Assembly: GCA_025526935.1 (NCBI GenBank)
Contig: JAHLKD010000019.1
Location: 372,001-436,000 of the forward strand
Length of the DNA: 64,000 nucleotides
Source: Cladochytrium replicatum
Taxonomy: Eukaryota; Chytridiomycota; Chytridiomycetes; Cladochytriales; Cladochytriaceae
Reading direction: 5' to 3'
Shown: piece by piece, positions 11,801 through 30,796 of the stretch
Layout of the letters: each line of letters opens with the position of its first letter
How positions within the stretch are numbered: position 1 is the first letter of the stretch
The notes under the pieces: model-generated
What the model was told of the DNA's origin: nothing
The model's input: the letters and a program-made list of their open reading frames with translations, nothing else
Databases searched by the model: none
Made by a program: the position numbers and the translations under genes

Positions 11801-14800
11801 GTCGCGACCGAAGCACGCCACCTCACCGGTAGAAGCCATCTCAACACCAAGAATGGGATCGGCACCAGCCAAGCGGCTGAAACTGAACTGGGGTACCTTC
11901 ACCGCGACGTAATCCTTGCGGTTCTCCACCGCAGGGTATGCTTCAACTTCGATGCCCAACATTGCCTTTGTGGCCATCTCGATCAGATCGACACCAAGCA
12001 CTTTCGACACGAACGGGAATGAACGGGAGGCACGAAGGTTGCATTCGATGACTTTGATTTCGTTGTTCTTTGCAATGAACTGAATATTGAATGGTCCGGT
12101 TACGTTGAGGGCATTGGCGATTTTGCGAGTGGCAATCTCGATCTTGCGCACAGTCTCAGGGTCAAGATCTTGAGGAGGCAAAATCAAGGTCGCGTCACCG
12201 GAATGCACTCCAGCATTCTCCACGTGCTCGGTAACAACGTGCATGAGCAGCTTTCCTCCTTGGGCGACGGCATCCAGCTCAATCTCCTTTGCTTCTTGAA
12301 TGAATTTGGAGATCACGACGGGGAACTCTCGCGAGACTTTCGCCGCGAGATCGAGATAGCTCTGCAAGTCCGCCTCAGAGTACACCACGTTCATGGCTGC
12401 GCCGGAGAGGACATATGAAGGTCGAACAAGGACAGGGTATCCAACCTTGTCACAGAATCCACGTGCCTCGTCAATGGATGTGAGCTCCTTCCACTGGGGC
12501 TGGTCGACACCGATTTTGTCAAGCATACGAGAGAATTTGTAACGGTTCTCCGCGTTGTCGATCATCTCAGGCGACGTTCCAAGAATCTTGACGTTCTCAC
12601 GGTGAAGCGGAAGTGCAATGTTGTTCGGGCTCTGTCCTCCCGTCGCCAAAATGACGCCAGAAGACTTTTCAAGCTCGTAGATGTCGAGCACTTTCTCCAA
12701 CGTCAGAACCTCAAAGTAAAGTCGATCGGCTTCATCGTAGTCGGTGGACACGGTCTCGGGGTTGTAGTTGACCATGATGGTCTTGATTCCGTTCTCGCGA
12801 AGAGTCCGAATACATCGAACAGCGCACCAATCGAACTCGACACTGCTTCCGATACGGTACACTCCGCTCCCCAGAACCATCACACCCTTGTCTTCGAAGT
12901 CAACATCATGCTCAACTGCATTGTACGTGGTGTACAAGTAGTTAGTGTAGCAAGGAAACTCAGCAGCAACTAATGGAAAACTTAGCACAGAAAATAGTCA
13001 ATAGTAAATGTAGCGTACCTGTGTCGATCTGCTTCACGAATGGCATGAACCCGCGATCAGTGCGCTCCTTTCGGATGGCCAGCTCCGTGGTGCCGATTGC
13101 CTTTGCAATTTGGCGATCTGAGAATCCCAGCTGCTTTGCGGTAAGCATGTGGCGGTCGGGAATTTCCTGGGGCGAATTGTACAAGCTAATACAGATTTCA
13201 TTAGTGATCCTCTATTGCTCGACATCATGGATGTATACCTCAGTTTCTTGTCCAGCTCAACGATGTTGCGAAGTTTGTTCAAGAACCAACGGTCAATCTT
13301 AGTGAACTCGTAAATCCGGTCCACAGAGTAGCCAGCGTGCAGTGCGTTTGCAATGGCAAACAATCGCTGGTCGGATGGGTTCGTGAGTTCTTCATCGATA
13401 GCATCAACGTACTCGTTCTGGAAATAAGTGTTAGCGGGAGTGGCAAATGGGACCAATTTACCTAATTACCTGCGAAAAACCAATGAAGTTGTACTCCACA
13501 GACCGGATGGCTTTCTGAATCGTCTCCTCAAACGTACGGCCAATTGCCATTACTTCACCAACACTCTTCATGGAAGAGCTGATCTTGGTGCTGACGCGGT
13601 TGAACTTCTTCAAATCCCTGCAATAGAACAATGTTTCAGAAAAGGAACCGTGCGCGCAACATACAAAAGCTACCATCGAGGAATTTTGACCACACAGTAG
13701 TCTAAGCTTGGCTCGAAGCACGCAATGGTCTTCTTAGTCACACTGTTCTTGACCTCGGTCAACGGAATACCCAAGCCAAGTTTGGCCGCAACAAAGGCCA
13801 GAGGGTACCCAGTTGCCTTGGACGCAAGCGCAGAAGACCTGGAGAGACGCGCATTCACTTCGATAATGCAGTATTCTCTCGAGTGCGGGTTGAGCGCATA
13901 TTGAATATTGCACTCTCCGATGACACCAAGGTGACGGATGACGTTCACCGCAGTTCGGCGAAGCATCATGTAATCATCGTCAGAAAGGGTTTGCGAAGGT
14001 GCAACGACAATGGAGTCGCCAGTGTGAATACCAAGAGGATCAAAGTTCTGATGAAGGGTAAGTCATTCGACCCTGCACAGGTTTGGAGAACTTACCTCCA
14101 TGTTGCACACGGTTATACAGTTGTCTTGGGCATCGCGCACGACTTCGTACTCAATCTCCTTCCACCCTTTCATACTTCGCTCGACAAGAACCTGAGGGCT
14201 CGTTGCGAATGCCCTGCGGCAGAGTTCCTTCAGCTGTTCTTCCGTTTCCGCAAAGCCTGATCCCAATCCACCCAGCGCGTATGCAGCTCGAACGATTAAC
14301 GGGTAGCCAATACGGCGACCGGCCTCGACCGCTTCCTCAATCGAAGTCGCGGACGAGGACTGCGCACACTTTTCTCCGATCTCGGCCATGTGCTGGGCGA
14401 AAAGCTCTCGGTCTTCCGTGATTTCGATCGTTTCGATGGGTGTACCAAGAACTTTAACGCCCAGAGCGGCGAATTCGTCCTTGAGTTTGACGCCCACATT
14501 GAGAGCAGTTTGCCCTCCGAATGTGCAGTAGATTCCTAAAGGTTGACTTATTAAGCATGGCTCCTTACGGTTGATTAAGGACTTACCATCAGGCTTTTCG
14601 TGCTTCAGCACCTTACGAACGAACTCGGGGTTCACAGGAAGGAAATATACCTTGTCTGCCAAACCCTTCGAGGTTTGAATGGTCGCAATATTGGGGTTGA
14701 TAAGGATCGTGTAGATTCCCTCTTCCTTCAAAGCTTTAATTGCCTAGGAAAACACCGATTGGTTATAAATGCTTGTGTGCGCACGTCGTCCCCTTCTCAC

Positions 14801-16394
14801 CTGTGATCCCGAGTAGTCGAACTCGCCAGCTTGACCAATAGAAAGTCCACCAGACCCAAGAACTAAAACCTTTCTTGGGTGAACGCGCGGAATAGGTGCC
14901 GGTGCTGGCTTTGGCTTGATCGGAACCAATTTTCCAGCTGCTTTGCAATCTTTGATCGCCTGAATAAAATCATCGAAAAGAAATTCCGTATCCCATGGCC
15001 CAGGAGTTGACTCCGGGTGGAACTGAACACTAAAGTATGGGAGGGAGGTGTGACGGATACCCTCGTTCGAACCGTCGTTCGCATTGACAAAGTATTCCAC
15101 CCATCCCTCCGGCAAGGAGTCGACTTGAACCTGGAAACCGTGATTCTGAGAAGTAATGTAGCACCTCCCAGTTTGCATGTCGGTGCAAGGAATGTTGTGA
15201 CCGCGGTTTCCGAAAAGCATCTTTGAAGTCGTTCCGCCAGCAGCAAGTGCAAGCAATTGGTGTCCCAAGCAAATACCGAAAATCGGCTTTGTTGCCGCCT
15301 TCAGTTGCTTCGAAAGGTTGTCAATCGTCTGGCGCATAACGCTCGGGTCTCCCGGCCCGTTGGAGATGAAGAGACCATCATAGTCATTGTCGGCACTAAA
15401 GTTGTAGTCCCACGGAACAACTCGAATTTCCACTCCCCGCTTAACAAAGCAACGGATCTGGTTGTTCTTCATACCGACATCCACCGCAAGAACACGGAGA
15501 ATTTTTCCGTCCGGGCCTCGAACTGCCTTGCTCAAATCATTGGGAGTGTAGGTAACTTGAGTTTTGGTTGAAACTTCTCCGACCAAGTTGCGCTCGTTGG
15601 GGTCACTCCATGGAATGTCCAGATACTCGGATATCCACGGGTATTCAACAGCTGCTGTTGGCGCACGAGCACCGCTGGGCGTGGGGAACAGCAATTTTCC
15701 GAGAAGCGAGCCCTTGGTACGAATGCGCTTTGTAAGGGCTCGAGTATCAATGCCGTAAAGAGCCGGAACACCTTCAGACTTGAGCCAGTCCGCCAGCGAG
15801 GAGGTAGCAAGCCAGTGAGAATAATCGTGCGAATATACTCCGACGATAAGCGCGGTAATATGAATCTGGTTAGATTCAAAGTATTTTGGAAGCCTATTGA
15901 GCTGCTCATCGACCTCTTCACGCGAAGGCACGCCGTAATTGCCCACAAGGGGAAAAGTAAGAACCAGAATCTGTCCACGATAAGATGGATCTGTCAAAGA
16001 CTCGGGATAACCGACCATTCCTTAAAAAGCATCAGACATCAGCTTATTCTCCCTCGTTACGCGCAAAGACATGATCCCACGCATGATACGTACCAGTTTG
16101 GAACACACACTCTCCAGCGACAGACTTTCCCTCTGCGCCGAACGAGATTCCTTGAAAAGCGGTGCCATCCTTCAGCAACAGCGTGCAAACGGTTGCATTC
16201 TGTCCTTCTGGAAGCAACGGAGAAAGATCGGTCACCGGTGGAAATGGCATGCTTTGGCTGGTCGAGGAAATGGCGTTTCCGCTAAGGGCTCTGTGGATTT
16301 TGGCTTGCTTCACCACTTCGTTTCCTGATCCGCCAGACTCATTTCCGGATTTATCTTGAGTTTCAGAGGCTTGATTCGGTTCACCTGCTCCCAT
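8896..16394 (-). CDS. URA2: Multifunctional pyrimidine protein: glutaminase / carbamoyl-phosphate synthase / inactive DHOase-like / aspartate transcarbamylase
   Basis: Catalyses the first two steps of UMP synthesis in the cytosol. The start at 16394 ([12 protein letters not shown]) precedes the CPS small subunit. The glutamine amidotransferase shows the nucleophile motif [12 protein letters not shown], then SQNHGFQV and FHPEST. Two synthetase halves follow, the first with GGQTALNVG and LGGLGSGFA, the second with [32 protein letters not shown] and [14 protein letters not shown]. The dihydroorotase-like segment reads [11 protein letters not shown] where active enzymes have a metal-binding HxH, and VHISNVAT where they have a histidine, so it is probably inactive as in yeast URA2. 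The C-terminal ATCase carries [22 protein letters not shown] and MHPLPRVNE. About 8 introns, mostly 45-80 nt; the exon spanning 9595-12960 is exceptionally long. In yeast this protein is feedback-inhibited by UTP. Confidence 0.96.
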
Positions 16395-16867
16395 TTTCTT
16401 TCTAGAGGGGAGATAATGCCGATCAGACAATGTTAATACTAAAACTTGGCCATCATTTAAGATCTCGTTACCAATCAATAAAGTCTACTTTTTGAGTCGG
16501 CAGAGTGCTTTCAGATCTATTTCAGCGTGAAAACGCAGGTTTTGGTGGTAATGCTGACCCAATGCGTTCTCCTGAGCAGAAATGTCCCAAGCTCCAAGTG
16601 TTTTCTTTCTGTTGGGCGACCCGTCAGAAACTCCGGAGAGTGGCGAGGCATTTGGAGCTGAAAGAAAAAGTAAAAAAAGAAAGATAAAAAATATAGAACG
16701 GACGATGTAACGAGACGGGCAGTAAACTGTTTGAAAACGTTCACCAGAATGTTATGCACTTGAAAACCAAAAAATGTGTCGGATGTTCAAACTACCATTT
16801 TTTGGATGGGATGTGAACAAGTTGTGGATTATACTTTTGATTGGTGATCAAAAAGACTATTCGTACT
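16395..16867. promoter_or_regulatory. Divergent intergenic region between URA2 and family member 2
   Basis: About 470 bp of AT-rich sequence with no convincing reading frame. It must contain the promoters of both divergent genes. An upstream open frame before the URA2 ATG does not resemble the family and was left out. Confidence 0.45.
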
Positions 16868-19800
16868 ATGCCTTCATCGATGGAGCTGGTTTCTTCTCGA
16901 CTACCAGTACCAGTCCGCTCATTAGGAGGACCATCGGATCGGCATGATACTCAGATCATGACCCCAGAATCCGAGATACCCGGAAGAGGTCAAGCGCAAA
17001 GGAATACCACCGTGCTTGGGGACAGATTGCGCCCATTGTCTCATATTGGTGATGTGAGCTGGAGCTCAAGTCCATCTCTCAGACCCGGCAGAGAGCAGCC
17101 AGAACCAGTAACTGGGTCAATGAACATGATCTCGAAACAGAACCCTCGCAGGCACTCCAGCAACGGTCGCCACTCCACTCCATCTTCTTCGCAGGATATT
17201 TCACAGCGAAGAGGAGCACAGCCAGTCTGGGAAAGGTTGACTGCACCACGGAAGGCGGCGATATCTCACAACGCCAAATCTCACGATCTTCAACCAGGTC
17301 AAGCTGGCTCCGCCCAGCGGGTGCCGGCGTGGGAGCGCCTTAGTAAGCTTAAGAAGACAACTCTCCCGTTCGAATCAAGCATACCCATTACAGAAATCCC
17401 GAAAGCTCATAAAAGAACCTCAACTACTGCCAGCTCTCCAAATACAAAAGTAGATATACCTAAGCGAAATCAATCCATGGATTCAAGTTGTCGAAAACCA
17501 AAAGAACTAACATCAAGTGAAGGTGATCAAGCAAACCAGTGTTCAGTGGAATCTTCCCAAGGGTGAGTAAATGTGAAGCAAAAACAATATCATCAAATTG
17601 ATTTCAGCAACGACAGCGATCGTATCGCTCAAGCACGAACTTCAACAGGAGCAAACACAGACAGTCGCATTCCAGTCTGGGACCGTCCTTCTAAGCAGCA
17701 GCGGAGGATCTCATCGGAAAAGTCTGACAGCACATCTGATAAACTCGGTACTTCTCCTTCACGGGGCGGGAAGTGTTTTACAGCACGCGCTTCACACTCC
17801 GTCAACTCGGCAGAAAGCAGTTCCTCCAGCTATCAGAGCATTTTGTCATCGAAAGTCCCTGATGGTTCACTTCAGCGCGAGGGGTGAGTGTTTACTCTCT
17901 GAACCTCGAGCGATTTGTTGATCATTGTGAAACAAAGAACAGAACGACATAATCTCCCGCCAAAAATAAACACAAAACGGGCAAGTAGTAATTCGAGCGC
18001 TCGTCCTCCAATCTGGGAAAGATCACCAAAACATACCCCCTCACCTTCGCACGATTCACCGACAACTGCAGCCGGGACGTCGACTTCACACAGCGGTCGA
18101 TCTATCCCAAGACTTCCGACAGAAGGAAATCAATCCTTGAACAAGAATAGTCCTGTTAAAACCAGTAGTAGCAGAAGTTTATCATCAAGGAGCTCGACTG
18201 CAACTATCAGCTCCTCACTTAGTCGTCGGAGCTCTTCGTTAGGACATCAATCTCCGTCACCAAGTCGTCAGGTATCTTCATTCAGTCGACAGCTTTCGTC
18301 AATTAGCCGTCAGCCTTCTTTCGGGCCATCAAATGTCGGCCGACAAGGATCGTTCGCTACTAAAGATGGGCCACGCCCGGAACGACAATCAAGGTATTAC
18401 CCATTACTCTCTTTCACCCAAATGATCGGATTAAACTTAGCTTTCATATTGCTTAGAAGGCCATCAAGAGCTGGAGTCAAAGATGAACCCGTCAATGTAC
18501 GCAATAGAATGGATTCAAACTTTCAAAGCAATGATTCGCCATCTGCGTCTTACGTCGAGGTGAACGAAATCAAGTCAGAAACACCTCCGAATGACCTTGT
18601 GGAATTCGACTCTTTCGAAAAATGGGCCGTTGAGAATCCTGAGACAACCAAGCACAAACCACGACCACTTGAAATCGAATCGTCTGATATTATGAGTTTG
18701 GCATCTTCTCGTCGCTCATCTTCTGACCTGATATCCCAAGGATCAGCTCAACCATCTTTGGGTACCATGAGCTCACTCAGCCAAATGAGCCGAACGGAAG
18801 TAATTACGCAACCTGAGTACCGGGAGTTGCTCAATCACACGGAGCATGTAGTCACTATGGTTGAAGGGATGCTACATGTCATTGTTGCCTGCGTTGAGAA
18901 TGTCGAGCGACGAGTTGAAGCATCCGTAAAGAAAAGTGATTCGCTAGGGTCAGCTACTGAGGCGACCACACCAAAGTGCGCTGAGTATTCTCGTAAATCC
19001 AATGAGAATATCACAAAGGAGAAGCCGGATATTTGCTTGAGCCTCGAAAATAGCGTGAACGGAAAGAAACTAAGCAACCATGGAATATCACATTCTTACC
19101 AGGAATCCGTACAGAGCTTTGGTCCCGAGGAAAGCTTTTCAAATATCCAAGCTTCCGGATCGGATTCTGAGTATGCATATGAGCAATTTGACTTTCGAAA
19201 AGGGCAAAATTTCCAAGGGAGCATGAAGCACTGCTACAGCTTGGATATTAACAAAGTTTTCATGCCGGAGCAAGAAAGTACCCATTCGGTTTCTTCAAAT
19301 TATATCAACGAAGAGACCCCTGTCGATGATCATCATGAGAAATCCAACTTCCGGTACGAAAGTTCCGAAGAGTTTATCGAGGAAATGTACGACTACATGA
19401 CATCAAATCCCAGCTTGGATGACGATGAAGCTTGGGAACAACAAAATCAGTTGAGGCTACGTTCTGAAGCCAGCGACATGCCGTCCACACTTGAATCCTT
19501 GGAATTGCAATGGGATGAAGTTGAAAAAGATGTTTTTGAAATTGGACGACGACTCAGTGTGCCGAACATAGCCTTTTCAGCTGGACCAGAAAATGAAAGC
19601 ACGAATGACAACGCTCTTGCGTCATCGACATCGATCGTCAAAGAATTTACTCTCCATCTCGCCCACAACCATGACAAAGTTACTCCAGACCCACTTCAAA
19701 CATCAGAGAATAATAATAATCAAAACAGCACGAAGAAAGAATCAACTTCGAAGTATTCGGACGAAATTCAAGTTATATTAACCGAGTCTACACTGCCTGT

Positions 19801-20920
19801 CGAGGCTACTTTACCTGCAACTCCACAGAAGTTGGAGACCGAGCCAGGATCTTCGTCTTCATTCCATCACGCAATCTCTTCGTCGTGGATCTTAACTCCC
19901 CTGCTTTATTTCACTCCGTGGGCGACTTCCCAAAAGCCAGCTCCCGCGACTTTATCAGTTCCAGCCACAGGTGATAACGGCGGGAACGTAGCTCCTGTTA
20001 TCAATCAAAACAGTGTCGGCTCGTTGCCGCTGAGTATTGACCATAGATCAGTACCAGTCGCGGCTGATTCTCAGGACCGCGATTCTGGATTGCCCAATGA
20101 TGTCGTGCAATATGTGTCAGCAGAGAATGACATTTCAATCTCCTATGATACAACTCAAGAGCCGAAAGAGCTGTCATCTATTCCTATTAACGACTCAGGT
20201 TCAGTCGCCACTCTTCAACAAGTTGTGCCGTCGATAATAGTAGATACAGAACAAAAGAGCATGGATTCTGCAGCGATCGAAGTTTGCCCTATTATCTCAG
20301 AAAGCATTGATATTGCTGTGATAGAACCTACACCCGAGGACTCAGGAGCCTTTGATATGGTGAAAACGGAAAACACCGGCAGGGGAGAAATCGAGGTTTG
20401 CCCGAAGAGTTCGGAAATAACGGTTGCGAGTCTTGAAAGAGCCGAAGAGCGTGGCGAGCTAAGCATTTTGCCCCATTTGATATTTGCGGACACAAATCGG
20501 AAGATTCTAAAGCAAGCCATTGTAGTCGATAATGATGTAGAACAAAGCAGCAAGGAAACCTATGCTGAAGGCAGTTTAGCAACCTTTTCTATGGATCCTG
20601 CCATCGACGTTTCTGGGGAGCCCATTACGGGCCGTGAGAAGACCAGCAAAGTTGACCAGAATGTCACAGAGGGAATGCAGAACGCAATCGATTCGACACA
20701 AAACAATGGAGCTTCTGTTGCGGAATTAGAGTTGCCACCGATAATTGCAATTCCACTGCAGGTGGTGGACTATGTGTGGGACACATCAGTGATTGCGTGT
20801 GCTGAAACTTTGCTGGTTCCCATTCGAGCTGTCAGAGCGGGCACGTGGGTTGCGAAGAACTTAGTAACGACCTTGACTGGATGGGACAGAGCTAACCGCA
20901 GAGCAATCGCCTCCATGTAG
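16868..20920 (+). CDS. Large unrecognised Ser-rich protein with PxW[ED]R repeats and C-terminal CAE motif (family member 2)
   Basis: Exons 16868-17562, 17608-17883 and 17938-20920 join in phase to give about 1,300 residues. A further 63-nt GT-AG segment at 18394-18456 may be an intron that keeps the frame. The start MPSSMELVSS is the first ATG in frame. The N-terminal half is Ser/Arg/Pro-rich and contains four copies of a short motif: QPVWERL, VPAWERL, IPVWDRP and PPIWERS. A coiled-coil block MVEGMLHVIVACVENVERRV follows, as in the gene at 5308-7089. After a long acidic region comes the C-terminal block IPLQVVDYVWDTSVIACAET, then LLVPIRAVRAG. I infer a lineage-specific family. The function is unknown; the serine-rich disordered form suggests a scaffold or regulated cytoskeletal/membrane adaptor, but nothing proves it. 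Confidence 0.78.
18394..18456 (+). other. Possible 63-nt frame-preserving intron inside family member 2
   Basis: The segment begins GTATTA and ends GCTTAG, is a multiple of three and has no in-frame stop. Translated, it would insert an isolated hydrophobic stretch (MIGLNLAFILL) into an otherwise Ser/charged region, which argues that it is an intron. Confidence 0.6.
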
Positions 20921-21103
20921 AGCTATATATAAATCTGTAACATTCTTGGATGCAACATTTATACAAAAATTGTTAAAAAATATTATATTTCAACTCCCAG
21001 AGGAGCAATTACATACAACTGCGAGAATTACCATGCTGAATTTTCTCCAATCATGATTCCACAGACTTTAAATTCACACCTTTCTTCTTTCGGTTTTAAA
21101 GAA

Positions 21104-27073
<5,970 letters not shown>

Positions 27074-27943
27074 TTTCGCAGTCTTTGACCGAGACGAATT
27101 AAGCTCGCAAGGTTGATAACGAGCTCAAGAAAAAGCACACAAATCGTACGGACCCGGGACGACCAGGTACGTTCGTATATTCGCAAGCGATAGATGACGG
27201 AAGCAGATCCCTCCCACAGTCACTCTCTTTTTTTGGGTTGTTTCTTTGTAGGTATTTGCAAAACGACGCAGATATACGCAAAGGATGCGAAGACGACGGA
27301 ATTAATGGACGATATTGAACGATGACTGTTATGGCAACCACCACCAAAATTTGGTTCTTTGTTATCTACACTGTCACGAAACGTGAGGGCTGGCGGGGAT
27401 TGTCGAGCCAGTATTTATAGCCAGTCTCTCCTCGCTTCGCCACGAAAACCGAATTGGAGCAGTTGCTGTCACACCAGGATGGTATGGTGTTGGATTGCAC
27501 ACGGACGGATAGAGGTAGCACAGAGCAGCGCACGACGGTCGTAGCGAGCACGGTTAGACCAGCGCGCGAGAGTCGTAGCAACGGAGAGGTTCCAGCGGGC
27601 AAGTGTTCCTTCCTTTCGTCCGCCGTGAGGGCTCGATCTGTTCAGAGAAAATTGCGAGGCACCCAACCAGCCACTGAAGGAAGGAAACATTGAAAAATAG
27701 CAGAATGATTGTACCATGGGGAAAACATTTCTGTTGCTGTGTTGTGCGAGAGAAACATGTTCACTTGCTTTTCTGTTCGTAGCTTGAAAACTTTGGATGT
27801 GCATAAAAGACAGAAAACACAAGCTGCGAAAAAGCTGTGCAATGTAAGCGTTCCCCTGCAAAAACAACACTCCCAATCAGATCACATTCTGAAAACAAAT
27901 ATCAAGCTTATCCCTCCTCACCTCATACCCCCGTCGAACTAAA
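27074..27943. promoter_or_regulatory. Intergenic region between divergent RPB1 and the RD/RE-rich gene
   Basis: About 870 bp. Only short, low-quality reading frames on both strands; I see no gene or RNA here. It should hold the promoters of both flanking genes. Confidence 0.45.
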
Positions 27944-29537
27944 ATGGCACCTTCCTCCTCCGTCCCCCGCATTACCCTCACATTCCTCGGCTTCCCATCG
28001 ACATCTCCAACACCCGCCTCCAACCCCTCCCCGCCCGCTCCTTCCCGCCTCATCATCGCCGATCTTCCCTTAGACAAACCGGCCCAAACAACGACAACCC
28101 CAACAAAACCCCCGACCATCACCGACTTTCTCCACTCGGTCAAAAAGCTCTACCTTGCCGATGACGATGGCATTGACCTCGCACACATCGCGCTGTACAC
28201 TTCAGACTATGCCATCGTTCCCCGCGCAGCGCCTGTCGGGATGCTCCGTGACGGGGACACCCTGATCGTCTCAGCCTATTGTCCGCAACCCGTTGGGAAC
28301 GCAAACGCGAAGAAGGAGGAGAAGGCTGAGAGTGGTGGCGGGAACGAGGTGAAAACAATCTCGCCTGGAGCGAATACGACGTCTGCGGCCGCGGCGAGTA
28401 AAGTCATGAGCCCGTCGAGAGCTCCGGCTACTTCATCGTACGATAGCTATGAGTCGCGATACAATGATAAAGAAAGGGAGAAGGAGAAGGATAGAGAGAG
28501 AGACAAGGAGAAAGCTGGAGATCGGGACAAGGATAGGGACAGGGAACGGGAGAAGGAGAAGGATAGAGAGAGAGACAAGGAGAAAGCTGGAGATCGGGAC
28601 AAGGATAGGGACAGGGAACGGGAGAAGGAGAAGGATAGAGAGAGAGACAAGGAGAAAGCTGGAGATCGGGACAAGGATAGGGACAGGGAACGGGAGAAGG
28701 ATAAGGGCAGGGATCGGGAAAAGGAGCGGGAGAGGGAAAGAGATCAGGACAGAGAAAAGGACCGCGACAGGGAGAAGGACAGAGGACGATACCATTCCCT
28801 AGACAATCCGCATCGCCGCAATGATTTGGACTCCATCGACGACTTGCTGGCTTCGTCCCATGACATCAGGGACGACTGGGACAAACCCTCCAGTCCAAAG
28901 AAGAAGCCTGTCTACGACCTAGACGAAGACGTCAAGTCACCCTCAAACAAGTTGACCATCCCGCTGAAAGCTTCCCCTCTCCGAGGAAAGTTTGATCGCG
29001 ATGATGATTCCAGCTACTCAAACCCCCCCAAAGGTACACAGAAATATATGAAGTAGCAATATTTAGAATAGTTTCTTGCATTTCCAGACGAATCGACAGA
29101 TCACAAGGGGAAGTTGGCCACACTGAAGCGCGACACTCTGTCTGGTAAGTTACCTTGAAGCTTTTATTGTCTTTCATTCACCAAGTCATGGCATCTTTAT
29201 AGCGGCGTCCAAGCCTGATCAGAGGCGCCAGTCAAGTAACGCCTCTCCCACAACCGGATCCGCCAAAGACACCAAAGATGTTGCTGATAAGCGAGGTGCA
29301 AGTGCAGACCGGGAAAGAGACCGCGAGCGGGATCGTGAGCGTGACAGAGATAGAGAAAGAGAGCGAGATCGCGAGCGAGACAGGGATCGAGACAGGGACC
29401 GCGACAGAGATCGTGACCGGGACGATAGAGACCACCATCGACGAAGCACCGTGCATGGTATGGACGGCGCTTTTCGATGTTCTCTGCATTGTTAACAATA
29501 TTTACATTCTTTAGGGCGAAACAAGGATGACCATTAG
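27944..29537 (+). CDS. RD/RE/KD-rich protein with an N-terminal ubiquitin-like or coilin-like region
   Basis: The start is ATG 27944 (MAPSSSVPRITLTFLGF). Residues 1 to about 110 form a predicted folded region with SVKKLYLADD, ALYTSDYAIVPR and MLRDGDTLIVSA. The pattern of a basic helix, a strand and LLRDGD-type ending is reminiscent of the coilin N-terminal ubiquitin-like fold, but this is only a suggestion. Then comes a long charged arginine/aspartate/glutamate/lysine region including three exact tandem copies of a 24-residue unit, an acidic segment (DSIDDLLASSHDI), and a second RD/RE block. Three introns can be placed; the last exon is very short and ends GRNKDDH. Such alternating-charge tracts are common in splicing and RNA-processing proteins. 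No RNA-binding domain is visible. Confidence 0.7.
28476..28691 (+). repeat. Three tandem copies of a 72-bp unit
   Basis: Copies start at 28476, 28548 and 28620 and look identical base for base; a partial fourth copy begins at 28692. Each encodes EKEKDRERDKEKAGDRDKDR plus RER and one further residue. Confidence 0.95.
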
Positions 29538-29721
29538 ATGACTTTTAAACTGGCATTTCACTCTATTGCACAGACAGACAGAGGATAATCAATAAATACA
29601 CTTGAGCAAACTATAAGCAAGAGACACAGTGAAGAATTGTGAAGGATTAGACAATCTTGGTTCGACAAACAACAAATAAATATCCTCCAATGTCTCGACC
29701 ACTCGTAACTAATGATCAACA

Positions 29722-30415
29722 TCAGAACAAAGCCATGATGGAGGCGAAAACAGAGCAAACGGCCACTGCGATTGCGACACGAGCACCAGGAGATGCACCG
29801 GCAGGGACAGCGGCCGGTGGCGAAGGGTTGGAGGCCGGAGGTGCGGATGCCGGTGGGTTGCTTGCGACCGGGGCAGAAACTGACTGCGTGGCAGCAGCTT
29901 GTCCGGAAGGCCCGCAGTTGACGGTAGGATCTTGCACAGCCGAACGAATCCAGTTGCAGTAGTTGATCAGAGCACCCGTGAGAGGAGCGAACCACGGGTC
30001 AGCGTTGACTGCGTTGTACATTGAGCCAGTAGCAGCAACTATTCAAATGAACGTGTCAAAAAACATGAGCTGTGGATATGAAAAAGGTGGTCCTTACCAA
30101 GTTCGGAGACAGTGATGTTCGACTCGGCAGCGATCTTGCTAAGGTTAGACCATTGGCTAGCCAGACCGGCTTTCTAAAAGTGTTGCGATATGGCATCAAT
30201 AAAGTTCCAGATAGGGGACAAATAGTTGCACTTACCTGTGTTGAGTTTGACTGGTCCCATCCCTTTGCAACGTTGTCGTTGAAGACTTTTTTCGATGCCT
30301 TTGCCAGATCACCGTCGAGGTAAAGAATAGTTGTCGTTTGGGCGATCACCAAGACGAGGAATGCAAAAGCGAAGATCCAAGAGGGGTTGCGAGAGATGAG
30401 AGCAGCGTTAGCCAT
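29722..30415 (-). CDS. Probable secreted GPI-anchored protein
   Basis: Three exons. The start MANAALISRNPSW is followed by a hydrophobic segment (IFAFAFLVLVIAQTTTILYL) that can act as signal peptide or anchor. A mature part includes NDNVAKGWDQSNSTQ, LASQWSNLSKIAAESNI and NAVNADPWFAPLTGALINYC. A Pro/Ala/Ser-rich stalk (PPASAPPASNPSPPAAVP) follows, and the end is a hydrophobic tail VAIAVAVCSVFASIMALF directly before the stop. Signal, Pro/Ser-rich stalk and hydrophobic C-terminus with no basic tail is the usual layout of fungal GPI-anchored surface proteins. I do not recognise the mature domain. An upstream in-frame ATG (MHFHPSLF) exists but would spoil the signal sequence. Confidence 0.65.
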
Positions 30416-30796
30416 TGTGATCGCAAGTGCAGAAGCAAGGTATCGAGTGACAGGAAACAGCGAGGGGTGGAAGTGCAAGATTGCGGGGGGAAGTCTTTGT
30501 GCGCGGTTTAAATAGAATTCTTAGAGCGCTTCCAAAAGGTCCGACCCCGCCGGGCGGAAGACAAACGCGTCGCATTTTGGAGGTCGCCTGTCCACATGAC
30601 CGAAAATCCAGACCAGTACCTCCGCCGGCAGAAATGGTTGTGGTACCAAAGTCAATTGCAGACAATCGTGTTGTCCATGGCAATATGTACACATTTGTCA
30701 AAGTCTTCTTGCCCCCTCCTCCTTCGTCAGAGAACGCAGATCAGGACCAGAAAAAAAGTTCAATTCCGGCGAAAGCATCCCTTATTGTCCCTGATT

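Noticed and set aside
28433-28795. Leu/Pro/Val-rich hydrophobic minus-strand frame that looks like a membrane protein
   Set aside because: It is the mirror image of the RD/RE repeat codons on the plus strand.
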